The notes below the pieces were generated by a model that was not told the origin of the DNA, searched no databases, and saw only the letters and a program-made list of their open reading frames with translations. Below, piece by piece: positions 12,103-24,429 of a stretch of 64,000 nucleotides of DNA. A program made the translations under genes and the position numbers. The DNA comes from Capsicum annuum (taxonomy: Eukaryota > Streptophyta > Magnoliopsida > Solanales > Solanaceae), in assembly GCF_002878395.1 (NCBI RefSeq), contig NC_061119.1:16724109-16788108 (forward strand). The letters are read 5' to 3'. Every line of letters begins with the position of its first letter. Position 1 is the first letter of the stretch.

Positions 12103-13010
12103 GCCTCCTAATAACGTATCCTCCTCTAAGCAAGCGGTGAAAAAGAACAAGTAGGCATCGGTTACTAAATCAGAGTCCACTGGTTCTGAGTTTAATGTAC
12201 CATTCGAGAGTAGCGGTGAGCTTTATGAAGACTTCTTAAAGGTTAAGGTTGCCACAAAGGGAAAAAATAGCCAACGAAAAGGGGAAGAAAGTCGTACCCC
12301 AAGAGTAATCACCTCCATGGGGCCCAAGGAGAAAGAATCTAACTGTTTCTCCTCCTCACAGACCACAACCATTTGTTGCTGAAGATGATGCTGAATCTAG
12401 CTTAGCAAAACCTAGTTCTGAGGAGGCCCAAAGTATAGAAGAGGTTAAAGCCACCCCAATTGATTAACAGGACCCCTCACTTATACTTACCACTTCTTTG
12501 GTACCCATCGTTTAATGATGAGGGTACCCTGATATGCAGGAGACATTCAACTATGGGCTGGTCAGACTTCTGAGTCGCAAGAATATAAGGGTGTTGTATC
12601 TGGAGCGAAGGTTGACAACTATAGGGATGTCAGAGTTACCCGAATTTGAGGAATGCTTCCGCCAGAATGGCTTTAAGTTGATGACAAGGGCACCTGGAAA
12701 ATATATTGAGGTACTTGATTGAGAATTTTATACAGCGTACAAGGGTAAACTTCAAAGACTATATCCATAAGGGCACTTGTGGAAAGGTAGTGAGTCAATC
12801 ACTTCACTCACTATTTGCAGAGTACATATGGACATTTCCCCACATACGATCGGGAGATTGTAGTATGGACCGGAGTATCAGTCTCTGACAAACATTAAGG
12901 AAATAGACTACTGGATAGAAGAGATAAAAAAGATTACTCAGAGGATGTTGGTGGATTTCAGAGCGTATAGCATCGAATGGTCAAAATGCATTTTGCAAAG
13001 TAGGAGGCCC
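12103..13010 (+). pseudogene. Athila extra 3' coding region, first part
   Basis: A candidate start is MPPNNVSSSKQAVKKNK at 12103, followed by a stop and a Ser/Glu-rich linker. At 12585-12765 the frame gives YLERRLTTIGMSELPEF, FKLMTRAPGKYIEVL and, after one stop, EFYTAYKGKLQRLYP. These resemble the 'putative plant transposon protein' domain found in an extra frame of Athila/Ogre-like elements (domain name from memory). Its function is unknown; similar frames were once called envelope-like, but I see no signal or membrane segment here. The sequence from 12885 to 13010 reappears at 16319-16478, so the region is partly duplicated. It is interrupted at 13011 by a solo LTR and resumes at 15503. Confidence 0.6.
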
Positions 13011-15502
13011 TGTGTAACGCCTTGAGTCTGTAACCCGAATGCTACCCGGTACTTACAATCCCAAAGGACCATAAGCTAACCCATGAATGATATCTTCGAT
13101 GAGAACTGAAATATGATACTATAATAAATGCAACAGAAATAGGTTGAAATACCATAAGGTTCAAAATTTATAAATACTGATAAAGTGTATCAACTGAAAT
13201 AAGAATTTGTAAAACTGAACATTGTCTAAAAACTAGTTTGAAAAGCCTTAAATCTGAAACTACCTGAAAGTGGAGTTGTTAGGATAATGCCCCAACTAAC
13301 TCTATCTACTAAAATACTGAGTCTACTGTAATAATGAAATGAAAGAATATCCTCAAATAATGAGGACTCACTACTAAATCTAGTGCTTGCTGAATCTGGA
13401 TCTATCTATGTGCGGTCAAGAATTTGAGCATCTGAACCTATGATATAAGACATCATAGTGCAAGGAAAGAGTATGCGTCAGTACATGGAATGTACTGGTA
13501 TGCTAGAGGGGATAAGGCTGAATGAAAGGGTTAATATGCATGAACAATAACTGATTGGATGATCTAGAGTAACTGAATATGAGAGTACATGGATAACTAA
13601 TACTACTATAAATACTGAGTATGCACTACTATGCATATAAATAAATATTGTGACTAAGCTAATATGAATCTAAGTCCTGAGTTCTGATACTGAGTAACTG
13701 ATATCTAAAGTTACTGATACTGGTTGATTATATCTGATAGTCCTAATTCTACAGAACTAAACTAAGTTCTATTCTAAAGACTGAAATAAGACTGTGAGAG
13801 GTAATCATCTAACCGACATGCCCTAAATAAGATAACTGAGTTGGGGTCCAACCTGTGACCCTAGTTGTAAGGGTGTTAGTATCGTGCCACGGGTAAAGAC
13901 ACTGAAGAGTTACCCTCATCTAGAAGGTACTCTAATGAGAACGGTGGAACCCTCATCTGACAGGTCAAAGCACCTCATCAACCCTCAACTGGCAAGTTTG
14001 ATGTCTCAACCTATGCTGGCCACGTAGTTCTGGAATGCAAGAATTGCTTCTAAGGATCACATCCTCTTCTGGTAGGTGAGCCCCCATCCTTGGGTTCACT
14101 CGGTGCTGAATCCTACTCCCAACTGAAAGACATTGAACTAAGTATACTGAGCTGGACTGAACTATTACTGAGTTTACTGAATTTTCCTAAGTTCTGTAAA
14201 TGACTGAGTTTTATTGAGTTCTGTAACTAACTCGTGATAGGACTAAGACTATTCTGTAACTGACACTAGCTCTAGGTAAACAGCTAAATTGTCGGGTATT
14301 AAATACCCCCAAGACCTGATAGCATGAAAATAAAGCATAGCATGATCTTGAGATACACCACAATGTACACTTGTCTATAATTCATTCATAAAGGCATTTC
14401 ATCAAACACTTGTAAGGCATAAGCTTATACATGATTGGGACCACATAATGACATGTTAAGATTCCACCATCTATTTCACATAGGTATTTTAGCAAACACT
14501 TGGGGAGCATAGAGTATTTCACATGATGATGGTCAACACATGTAATCATGAATACAACATTCAATTTCAAATTCAAGGATTAAGCATGCAATTTACATGA
14601 TTCACCATATAAATATCTTAATTTCATGGAAACTTATACTTAAACATGCATTGGATCCTAATTACTATCATAATCATCAATACATTCATTTCCAAGCATG
14701 GAAATCATAAATCATAACTCTTGAAGTTTTAAAAATAGATTCTTGGACTCTATGGGTGAAAGGGACCCATAGATGAACACCTAACATACCTTAATTTGTG
14801 AGTTTCTTGAAGTTCATGGTGAATCCTTTGAGATTACTCTTGTTTTCTTGAAGCTAGGGTTTGTAGTTTTGAGAGAGAATGCTTTTAATTTTGGGATAAA
14901 TTGAGTGAGTAATGACAGAAAATATTTTTAGGGATAAAATCCCATATCTGGGCATGTTAAAATCATGGGAATAAACAGTTTTAATCCTAGACAAAACATT
15001 TAATTTCCATCAAACTTTTCCAAAGTAGGCACCCAGCACGATGCGGTGCTATCCCGCTGTGTCTATGGAAATCTCCAACTGAGAAAATACATGATGGCGC
15101 AATGCATTGATATCGCTTTGCCACTTTGGTTGGGACCTGGAAGTTTACCGCGACGTGGTGGAATCGTATTGGTACACTAGAAATGGACAATTATGAAAAT
15201 AAGATGTGGTGCGATGCGCCAGTATTGTAGTACCTCACTAAAAACTGACAATTGTCATTTTGACATACTCTGCGATGCGCTACTGGCCTGAATGAATGTG
15301 TTTAATGACTGAAACTTAAAATAGCCATAACTACTTACCCGGTTATTGGATTTAGGCAAATTTTATATCGTTGGAAAGCTAATTCAATTTCCTACACAAT
15401 AGCAGGATCTAAACTGAAAAATACTGAGCGTTTCAAAAAAATTTTATTGGATAACTCATGAACTGAGATTTAATTTAAGCTTGAGAAATACGGGGTATTA
15501 CA
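13011..15502 (-). mobile_element. Solo LTR of a Ty3/gypsy element, reverse orientation, nested in Athila
   Basis: Begins TGTGTAACGCC and ends GGGTATTACA, so the termini are near-inverted TG...CA. Read on the minus strand it starts TGTAATACCCCGTATTT and shares the layout of the plus-strand LTR at 58221-60488: GCG-rich dyads, a GAGAGAAT leader, and blocks about 'removed ... Tcaccc', GACATGCCC and GTACTGG in the same order. Both boundaries are confirmed by the uninterrupted paralog at 16470-16490 (GGAGGCCTTAGGGTAGTCTCGC). No internal region or primer site is present, so it is a solo LTR. A target duplication is not clear beyond CC. Confidence 0.75.
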
Positions 15503-17300
15503 CCTTGGGTGGTCTCGCAGAAGATTGAGAAGCATCCCTTCATGTTTGTAGGTAAAGTACGGTGGACATTGTTTTGTTTGACTATAGGAGATAATGTGCT
15601 GAGCCCTGTTCGGGTAGCCTTGATACCAAGCTTCATAGCTAATTATGATTTCAATATTGCACAATTCCTAGATCGGGAGTTAAGAGATCGGGCTATAGGA
15701 GGTCAAAGTTATTATTGGATTACCCCTGTATGATCATGTAGATATGTCTAGATGCGGGAGTACTGGAACTCCCTGGTATAGATAAGATGTTAGAGGCCAC
15801 GAAGACTACTAATTTGGACCTAATTACATATGCGGCCAACCCTTAGGCTCGGCAGGCAAGGCAGACAACGGATTTGATGGTAAGTATGTTCCCACAGGGA
15901 AAACCAACTGATACTACTGAGGCTACTGAGGTAGGATAACAAACAAATACTTCACATACAGATGCAGTGGGTACTTCTAGTGCCCCACCACCAGTATAGT
16001 CTGCGCCACCCAAGCCTCGAGGTATGCCTTCAGGCCTAATCATGATTTTATAGGCACTTTGGGTTGAGATCATAATCAGACTAGCAATACTTGAGGCTAA
16101 GGTCACATATATGGAAGGGGATATAAAGCCCTGGCTATACATGCAGTTTGCGAGCCAAGACAAATGGGTCCAAGGGCACTTGGATGCATTTGAGTTGAGG
16201 ATTACCCGACAGTTGAGTAGTGGGCAAACGCTTGATGTTACAGAGATCATATCCAAGGTTGCATAAATTAAGAGGATGGACACATAATTATATGATAAAC
16301 TGGTTGTTTCAGAGTCAGGCTCCGACAAACATTGAGGAAATAGATTACCGGATAGAAGAGATAAAAAAGATTACTCAGAGGATGCTGGGTTTGAAGGATA
16401 AAATGGTTTTTTTAGGTGGATTGCAGAGCATATAGCTTCGAATGGTAAAAATGTAGTTTGGGTAGTAGGAGGCCTTAGGGTAGTCTCGCAGAAGATTGAG
16501 AAGCATCCCCTCATCTTCATGGGTAAAGTATGGTGGACATTGGACCGATACTAGCTTTGTCCGACTATAGGAGATAATGTACTGATCCTAGTTCGGGCAG
16601 CCATGATAGCTAGCTTCATAGCCAATTATGATTTCGATATAGCAAAATTCCTAGCTCGGGAGTTGAGAGACCGGGCTGTAGGGGGTCAGAAGTCATTGTT
16701 GGCTTACCTCTATTTGATCACGCAGATATGTCTGGCTGTGGGAGTACTAGAATTCCCTGGTATAGATGAGATATTAGAGGCCACGAAGACCACTAATTTG
16801 GGCCTGATAAGAGATGTGGGCAACCCTTTGGCCCAACAGGCCAGGCAGACAGCGGATTTGATGACAAGTATGTTCCCACAGGGTAGACCGACTGATACTA
16901 CTGAGGCTACTAAGGCAGGATCGCAGATAGATACTTCATATACAGATGCAGCAGGTACTTTTAGTGCCCCACCACCAGTACAGTCCATGTCACCCAGGCC
17001 ATGAGGTATGCCTTCTAAAATTATGATGATTTCATAGGCACTTTGGATTGAGGTCATAACCAGACTAGCCATACATGAGGCTTAGGTTAGACATATAGAA
17101 GGGGGCATAAAACCCTAGCTCGACATATAGTTTGTGAGCTAAGACAGACGGGTCCAAGGGCGCCTGGATACATTTGAGTCGAGGATTACCTGATAGTTTA
17201 GTAGTGGGAAGATTCATGATTTTGCTGAGATCAGATTCAAGGTTGCAAAAATTAAGAGGATAGAAACAAAATTATATGAAAGACCAGTTATTTCAGAGCC
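15503..17300 (+). repeat. Tandem duplication inside the Athila 3' coding region
   Basis: Copy 1 is 12885-13010 joined to 15503-16318 (about 940 bases without the solo LTR). Copy 2 is 16319-17300. Landmarks present in both include GTCTCGCAGAAGATTGAGAA (15511 and 16484), TTCCCACAGGG (15888 and 16872), and the GACAAACATT.AGGAAATAGA start (12887 and 16323). Only copy 1 carries the solo LTR. Confidence 0.8.
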
Positions 17301-17769
17301 TGTAGTTGAGATAGTGATTCCTACAGTTCATATGCCAAATATTTGGGTGATCCCAAACTCGATACATGCACCAATTGAGGATACCAAAGAGAAGAAAAGA
17401 GAGAGAAAAAAAAAGAAAGAAGAAAAGAAAGCTGAAAAGAAGGCCAGGGCTGATAGCATTCAGGATGAGCGGGACCAAGAGACACGGGTCCGTGGGATGG
17501 CTACTCGAGCTAATGGTTCGAGACCACCTATTATTATTACTGATGGGGATAGTGTAGTGCCCCCGACTATTGTTGTTGATTCAGTCTCGGTGGATGGGAT
17601 AAGAGTTGAGGAGAGTGGGACCTGATTTGAGGGCCCATGTGCTGATGTTGATGAGTCGGCGCCTTGAGCACCTAGGTATGACTTTCATCCATACTTTATT
17701 TTTTTAGGTTGGGAGCGGGAGTATCTGATTCTGAATATCTATGAGTTGCTGAAAAGTAAAAGTAGCTAA
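15503..17769 (+). pseudogene. Athila extra 3' coding region, second part
   Basis: Continues the frame broken at 13010. Conserved blocks occur twice: QKIEKHPFMFVGKV, GDNVLSPVR and ANYDFNIAQFLDRELRDRAI at 15525-15700, and the same blocks at 16493-16690. This resembles the remainder of the 'plant transposon protein' domain. It then runs into a Pro/Thr/Ser linker (GRPTDTTEATKAGSQIDTS) and a Lys/Glu-rich stretch at 17380-17450 (KKRERKKKKEEKKAEKKAR), possibly coiled or nuclear-targeting. It ends near SKSS at 17767. It carries numerous stops. Its product function is unknown; I assign none. Confidence 0.55.
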
Positions 17770-19262
17770 AAGTCTGTTATGACTTGCAGGTTTGGTGCTG
17801 ACATCTGAGATAGGGAGAAAATCAGCGCCTATGGCAGCAAATCATTTTGATTTTGATGTTTGAGAAATTTAGAAAAATTCATTTTTGAAAAAATCATTTG
17901 TAATGAAATTATTATGATTTTGATTGATTTGTGGACTTTGAAACACTGCTGATTTGAAATGATTATGATGAAATTATGTTGAAAAATTGACCCCTCCAAA
18001 AATTTGATGAACTATGTGATATTTATATGTGTGTGAGACTGTTGTAAATCTAAAAATGGCATTAGGATTAAGGAATAGAACAATTAAGGACAAACAGTTG
18101 CATAACTAGATAGTTAGTTCGTAGTAATGTAACCCTTTGCAAGTGCATGTGAGGTATATCAAGTTTCTGGTGTGTCAGAATCTAGAACTTGACCGATTGC
18201 TTTTACCTAGGTTTAGGATAATTAAGTAGGAGATGATCATAGGCCCTTTTTATGTGAGTCCACCTGAGCCTAAAATTCTTTAACTAAATGAATGAATCCC
18301 TTTTATCCAAATATTTGAGCCTGAATAGACCAATTCTGTTGTTTACGCCAATTCACTTTCTCATTTCCCTAACAATGAACCTATTTTGGCCCTGGTTCTC
18401 TTTGGACACTGTGGACCTCAACTCAAGCAAATCGCCTAAGTTGAGGGTAGATATTATAGGGGTGCGTAGGAGAAATCGAGTATGAAGAAAGTGTGTAGAA
18501 GAAAAATAGTTGAAATTTGGACAGGTGTGGAAAAAATAAAAGAAAAAGAAAAGTTGCAATGAAAAGAAAGAGAGAGAAAAGGAAAATAAAGTGAAAACCA
18601 TATCTATCCTAATCTGAATGTGCTTACTATAAAAAGGGAGACATAAGGGAGGAAATAAAAGAAGAAATGGATAAATAAGGGGACCCCAAGAAATGCATAT
18701 TGTCAGGAGGCTTAGTCACTAAATGAATCCCAAAAGATATCATACCAGCCCCAAGCCTACGTTACAAGCTGAATAAATTCCTATAGCAATCCTACAGTGA
18801 TTGTCTAAAAACTTAGGAAAAGAGCATAACGGCAAGCCTATGGTATTCTATATACTCCAGTGATACTTCTTTGTGAGCGAGAGAGTCAGTTGTTATCTCC
18901 CTGAATAGATTGGTTTATCCATATGGAGACTGAGTAGAATTTCTTTGACTGTGAACGCACATGGTTTATGTTACTAGGTTGCTAGATTGCTTAGTGAATG
19001 TAATTCATGGCTATGCCTAGTTGCCTATTGCTAATGTAATGCCATCATCGGATTCCTTCATGTTTATTCATGTGATAAATCATTATACACAATTTGAGTC
19101 ATTGAAATTAAAAATTAGGAGGGAAATAACAAAATGGGAATCAAGTTCAAAATCACTGCCATGGGTAGCTTAAGTTCTTCCAGTTTAAGCATCATTTTTA
19201 TGTTAGAAAATAATTCTTGGTTTGTTTGCTTGGGGACATGCAAAAGTCTAAGTTGAGGGCGT
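17770..19262 (+). other. Athila 3' untranslated region, with purine-rich tract
   Basis: No protein similarity. Bases 18484-18600 are strongly purine-rich (runs of GAAAAG and AGAGAGAAAAGG). The bases just before the 3' LTR (AAGTTGAGGGCGT, 19250-19262) sit where the polypurine tract should be but are a poor tract. Confidence 0.5.
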
Positions 19263-20846
19263 TGATGTGTCATGGAAACACGACACTTATGATGCTAAAA
19301 ACCATGAATTTATGTGTGAACTTTGGATATTTTGTTAGATATGAGACACTTTGGTGTATATTGCAGGTAAAACAAGTCTATTGTAGTGTTGGAATGAAAA
19401 GGGAAGAAAATAACCTGGAAAATACCAAATCTGGTCAAGGTATAAGTTAACTCTTGAGTTTTCAACACTCGATACAACTCGTATGCTAACTCATATACAC
19501 AATAGAGCCTAAATCCAAACAAAAAAGCTGAGTATGGGGAAGATACGACTCAAGAACCCATGTCGTAAGCACGGATATGAGTCGTACGGAGAAGTCGTAA
19601 GTACAATAGAATCTAAAGATACCATCCAAAGTTGAAGTCTCAGAAAAAATATGAGTTGAAAGACTGAGTACGACTTGTATAGGGATGTCATAACAAACCA
19701 GTGTTCAAAGCTAGAAAAGACATAAGTCCCAGGTGGATAAGAGTGAAGGACACGAGTCATATTCTCATGTACGACTCATGAGCAGAAGTCGTATGCTGAG
19801 TAGAAATTTGAAGCCTCGGGAGATCAGAGACTGGAATGGATACGAAAGGGCAGGGTACGACTCGTATAATGCCGGTACGAGTTGAAGAACGAATCATACC
19901 GAGTGCTGACATAACTTCACCTTTCCCATTTTTGTAAGGATTTCTATGTTATTTTGAGATACTATAGATACCCTAGATTTTATCTTTTATTAGGTTACGC
20001 ATTCTTATAATAGTTTACATACTTTTATGTTAATCTTGAGATTTTGGATTTTTATTTAATTCAAAACTTTGGAGTCTATCCATCTTATTATTGTGCAGTT
20101 AATTACATGTGCTCTTCATTGATAATCGTGGTTTCTTGCATAAACATGAGCGGATAATCTCCTTGACTAGGGTCATGGGAACCCTAGCCGATTAGCTACG
20201 TAGAAGAAGTGTGATATTCATCTATTCTAGAGTTTGTGCATATATCTTTATCTTATTCACAAGAATTAATCTCATAGCTGCTGCAGAAGGTTGAGAAAGC
20301 TTGTATTCACGTCCATCCCTAAAAGGATGTTTGTGATTAGGAAAAGAAGATTAGGACAGTGATTTGGGATTTACCTCTACCTTTTAGTCCCGACCATCTC
20401 ATCTAATCACTTGATCCCAAAAAGCGATGGTGAACTGAGGTCATAGCAAGGGGAAACAAGGCGAAACCCTGAGACTTAACTGGTAATGGGTGAGATTTAT
20501 CTTCACGTCTAAAATATAGTTGATAATACCTATCTTGTAGACTTTGTATGCAGAACAACAGAATAGTTGGGTTGAACACGAGAAATTTACGAAGTTAAGA
20601 AGCCAGGGAAACACAAGCCTAGTGTTCATCATTTATTGGTTGCAACTCAAAAGTACTCAAGTTTTAGTTACTACTTGTGATTGATACTAAAATTTCCCCA
20701 TTTACTTTCCTGTACTACTCGTGGATTAGATCAAGTCAAGCAACTGTTCACGTTTTCCCTGTGGGTTCAACCCCAACCTAGTTGGGTTATTATATTTGCA
20801 ATCGATCTCAGCATACTTTTATTGGAGTTAGTATTGGGCGAAATCA
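19263..20846 (+). repeat. Athila 3' LTR
   Basis: Partner of 3491-5033, opening TGATGTGTCATGG and ending GAAATCA. It is followed by ATGTC, which nearly matches the ATGTA before the 5' LTR. It keeps the GACTC/GAGTC-rich U3 segment seen in the 5' copy. Confidence 0.88.
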
Positions 20847-21186
20847 ATGTCCCGACTAGATACTCTTTGATTTGGTTTAGAGGCTTTGTATGGACAAATG
20901 TGAACTTAGGTATGGGATGGTCATGATATATTTATATATATACATTGGATTATCCTTTTTGGTTTGGTTGGTTGGTTATCAGGTGGATAGCCTTGGTTGG
21001 GTTGGTCTAGTAAATAGACCTATCCTAAAGTCATTATATTTTCTAATTTACTATCTTTTTATATGTTTGGAATTCATTCGATTTAGGGTATATGTTGGTT
21101 GGTTGGATTGGGTATCAGGGATGGTCTCTGGTCCCGGTTGGACTTGAGATGCCCATTATGATAAGGACCCAGTTCGGGTTGTGTCA
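20847..21186 (+). mobile_element. Chromovirus 3' LTR, second segment
   Basis: Resumes the LTR interrupted at 3490: CCCGACTAGATACTCTTTG, TTAGAGGCTTTGTATGGAC, and an end GGACCCAGTTCGGGTTGTGTCA at 21186 giving the terminal CA. The TTAGAGGCTTTGTA block is typical of the R/U5 part of these LTRs. Confidence 0.6.
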
Positions 21187-22064
21187 CTTCCAAGGTGTTA
21201 GCCTTATTATGGAAGACCCTCTCTGATACCAAATAAAGGGTTTGGGGTGGGTTGCTTATCGACTCAGGGAATTATTTCCAGAATCACCCCCCCAACAAGA
21301 ACTAGGAGATAAAATGAAATAAGTAGTGCAGGAGTACAGAAAATAAAGACACGAGATTTTTACGTGGAAACTCCTTGCTCAAGGGATAAAAACCATGACT
21401 TGCCTCCTGGATTTTTAGCTCCACTATATTCAAGCAACCCCTTGAGTACAGACCGTAAGGATTAGCCTCTTAATCTTTTGTTTCCTAGCAATAACTCTAT
21501 TACAAGGAATCCAAGCAGTAACTCTACTGCTTCCACCCTCCAACTACCTTTAGCTGGACTCCTCAAATTAGCTCTAGCCTGACACAATCACCTAACTCTA
21601 GATGATTACAAGAGTCAGGAACACCACAACACCTACTACAATCATAAGCAACGTAGGTAGACTTTTAAGAACAAAATTACAAAGACTCGACTATAACAAG
21701 GAAGCAAAGATCAACTCGATGAGAAACAAGTTCCCTGATATAGTTTCATCCTTTGATTGTAGCGTTGCTACACTTCAAAAAGATCTTTAATTGTGAGTAT
21801 ATTGAAGTGTTGGTTTTCTTATTGTGGAAGATGAGTATTATACTTTATGACTCAAGGAAACCCTATAAGTAATCTCATTGGTTGAGGCAAAAAGGTGGCA
21901 ACAACTTTTTACCATCTTTTGTACTATGAGTCTGCTAGAAAGGTGACTATGACAGCGGTCAGTGAGCCCAACCTGTTTTCTAATGCGTAGAGGCCTTTGT
22001 CATCACAACCAGGATTTCAAGAAACAGATTCCAAGTTATGAATTTCTCAATCATCAAAACTAAG
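21187..22064 (-). mobile_element. Possible reverse-oriented copia/TRIM-like LTR remnant
   Basis: The reverse complement of 21221-21233 is TTTGGTATCAGAG, the tRNA-iMet primer site common in copia elements and TRIMs. It is followed (to the right) by LTR-like sequence including TTTTTACGTGGAAACTCC (21357-21374), seen in such LTRs. No coding part and no second LTR are visible, and boundaries are uncertain. Confidence 0.35.
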
Positions 22065-22353
22065 TACTTAACAATATCTACAGTGTAATCTCATAAAGTA
22101 GGTAATTCTTTATGATATGGAAAAAGTATAAAAAATAACCAAAGTAATTTTCACTTTAGCTTTTATCACAATGTTGTTACTAAGAGGACAATACTGAATA
22201 TATGAGTTGAAATTTTAAAAGGTAAAGTTATGAATTCAGTACGTGAAGAGTTTCGACTAGGTAATTTGTTTATTAGAACTTTCAATTAGGCCTGAGCGAG
22301 GTAGGCTCCGAACTCTCTTCAGTATTAAATTATAGTATTATTTATATAGTTAA

Positions 22354-22358
<5 letters not shown>

Positions 22359-22386
<28 letters not shown>
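22359..22386. repeat. (TA)n microsatellite
   Basis: An uninterrupted TA run at the junction of repeat parts A and C. The 100-N gap at 26337-26436 falls in the equivalent place of another copy. Confidence 0.95.
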
Positions 22387-22388
<2 letters not shown>

Positions 22389-23105
22389 GTTGAATTTTCT
22401 TAGGCTTCTTCGTGTGTGTATTTTGTCATATTTTAAACCCTTTAGTAAATCATGGCTTCATTGTCGCTTTCAATTGCTATTACAATATTAGATATCATAT
22501 TTCCCTTTGCATGTCCCTTAAAACTTATAAATAAAAGTTTATTACTACTCTCTCCGTTATAGTTTTATTTTGCCTTCATATTAAACATAGGTGCTTCATT
22601 TTATTTATCCATTTTAGCAGATCAAGAGAGTCTTATTATGGTTTTTCTCATACTAACCTTAGTATTAAGTAACTACATAAAGTAGTTATATCAAAATTTA
22701 GAATTCTAAAGCATCTTTAATAAAGTTGGCTTAACAAAATACAATCATAATAAAAACTTTCTTAAAGGGTATGCCAAATTAACATGGGTCAATTAGTATA
22801 AAATGGTGGAGGTACTTTAATAAAGATATGACATTTGAGTCTGACCCAATGCCAAAAGTTAGCTTATGAGGGGAGAATTGTTCAAATTCATATAAGCAGA
22901 CCAACAATGCATTCTCGTGACTTCAGCCCACTCTAACGCCCCACCCCCCATCCCCCACGTCCAGGCCTAACCTTGGACCAGAAGGCCAAATGAGAATGAA
23001 CCAAACTCTGATATCAAGTAAAGATTTGACACCTGATCCAAACTCAACCACAAAAATCTAGTTAATGAGGAACGAATTGCAAAAGCTAATTCATGAGGGA
23101 AGGAT

Positions 23106-23305
23106 TGCAATTGGAGAGTGATAGAATATGTGAAAGTTCCACGCTGATTAGAGAATGGTCTGACGGTCTGTTTCATAGATTTGGGCAATCCTCACATCAT
23201 AAATTAGCTGATGAGGAGATGATTGTCACGATCTATATAAGCAGACCTCCAGTCCATTCTCCAATCGATGTAGAATTTTCACCTAGTCTATCACTCTCTT
23301 ATTGC
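23106..23305. repeat. Foldback hairpin element, copy 1
   Basis: The left arm TGCAATTGGAGAGTGATAGA pairs with the right arm TCTATCACTCTCTTATTGC. Inner parts also pair (TGATTAGAGAATGGTCTG with CAGTCCATTCTCCAATCGA). A TATATAAGCAGACC segment lies just inside the right arm. It is the size of a small MITE-like foldback. Copies 2 and 3 are at 24436-24636 and 33977-34177. Confidence 0.75.
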
Positions 23306-24045
23306 TCCTTATTTACGAACAAAGCTAAGCTAATTTTATTTTTTTAAAAGGAAAAATTGGTCAAGCATAATTATTTTTATCTTGATTTCATAAAATAACA
23401 AGTTAAATTGAGACAAATATTTTTAATAATCATAACAATGAATACAAGACAAGAAATATTTTCACCCCTAGTTATTTCTTCTTCACTATGATTAATCATG
23501 AAAATTTTGGCTTACCCATTTTGTTTTGAATTTCGATAGAGAAATTGAAAATATTAGTTTATGGATTTATAGTAAAATCAAAATTACGAAATTGAAGGTT
23601 TTTCAAGGCTACCTTTTTTGTTTGTTTGCATTTGAAGGGAGAGCTAATAATGGATGGAGCTTTTCATTCTCTTTATTTATTGCTTGCTATCCAGGGAATA
23701 AAATTTCCGCCCCTTTCATATTTGTCTTGTCAAAAACAATAGTAATCCCATAAAGTAGATAATTCTTTATAATGCGGAGAGAGTATAAGAAACTGTCAAA
23801 GTAGTTTTTACTACAAAGTAGTTTTTACTACAGGTTTTACCACAACGTTGTTTCTGAGAGGATAATACTCGATATGTGAGTTGAAATTTTAAAAGAAAAA
23901 GTTTTGAATTTAGTATGTAAAGAACTTCAATTAGGTAATTTATTTATTAAAACTTTCAATCAGAGCGAAACGAGGTAGGATCGAACTTTCTTCAATATAA
24001 AATTATAATATTACTTAAATAGTTAAAATAATATAAATAATTCAA

Positions 24046-24429
24046 TGTTGCTGAATTAGACAAATGCAGAAAATACAGTAGGAGTATGGTAATGTCCAAA
24101 CTGTAGCTATTTATGAAAATTCCTGATAGATCATCCCTAAATAAGTCTAAACATTTAATTAACAAATATCATCAAATTTATAGGGCTATGTTGATATTTA
24201 ACCCAATATCTTCATTTATCATAAAAAGACTTCGACTAATTCAATGAAGTAACATTGAAATAACCTCCAAATAACATATATACCTAATTAGCTCCAAACC
24301 CAAAAATTATGGTCATTGAATCCAAAGTAATCATATTTAAATGTTGAAAGTTTTGAAACTCTTCAAAAAAGGGAAAGCCTTAATCAATACTATAAAAAAA
24401 AATTGGTATTTCATTTTTTGAAGAGTCCA
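24046..24429. other. No recognised feature
   Basis: AT-rich sequence present once in the window between two repeat copies. No coding or structural signal was seen. Confidence 0.5.

Larger units (their letters stand above)
3491..20846 (+). mobile_element. Athila-type Ty3/gypsy retrotransposon, complete in outline, dead
   Basis: Two LTR copies (3491-5033 and 19263-20846) both open TGAT.TGTCATGG and end ATCA. The flanks read ATGTA (3486-3490) and ATGTC (20847-20851), a 4-of-5 target duplication. Inside, in order: degraded primer site, gag, protease, RT, RNase H, integrase, a non-coding spacer, an extra 3' coding region with a plant-transposon-protein-like domain, and a long untranslated stretch. 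The order and protein motifs fit the Athila/Tat branch. All frames carry stops and shifts. A 2.49-kb solo LTR is nested in the extra coding region. Confidence 0.85.
22065..24045 (+). repeat. Dispersed/tandem repeat, most complete copy (A-C-B-A order)
   Basis: Part A (22070-22358) recurs at 23735-24045, 25060-25256 and 26140-26336 (landmark GTGAGTTGAAATTTTAAAAG). Part C (22388-22800) recurs at 26437-26833 (CTTCTTCGTGTGTGTATTTT). Part B (22800-23735) recurs in full at 33670-34610 and in part at 24430-25040 and 25952-26135 (TTTATAGTA.AATCAAAATTA). No protein is encoded. The family was not recognised; the B part has the look of the plant repeat that reads 'GAGGATTG..CAAATC.ATATAAG.AGACC'. Confidence 0.7.

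Noticed and set aside
17314..17625. Lys/Glu-rich open frame as an independent host gene
   Set aside because: It is the continuous tail of the Athila extra coding region, between stops.
12103..17769. Athila extra frame as a retroviral envelope gene
   Set aside because: No signal peptide, membrane span or cleavage site is visible; the blocks fit a plant transposon-protein domain of unknown function better.
21602..21790. 62-codon frame as a host gene exon
   Set aside because: It falls in LTR-like sequence with no splice or protein support.
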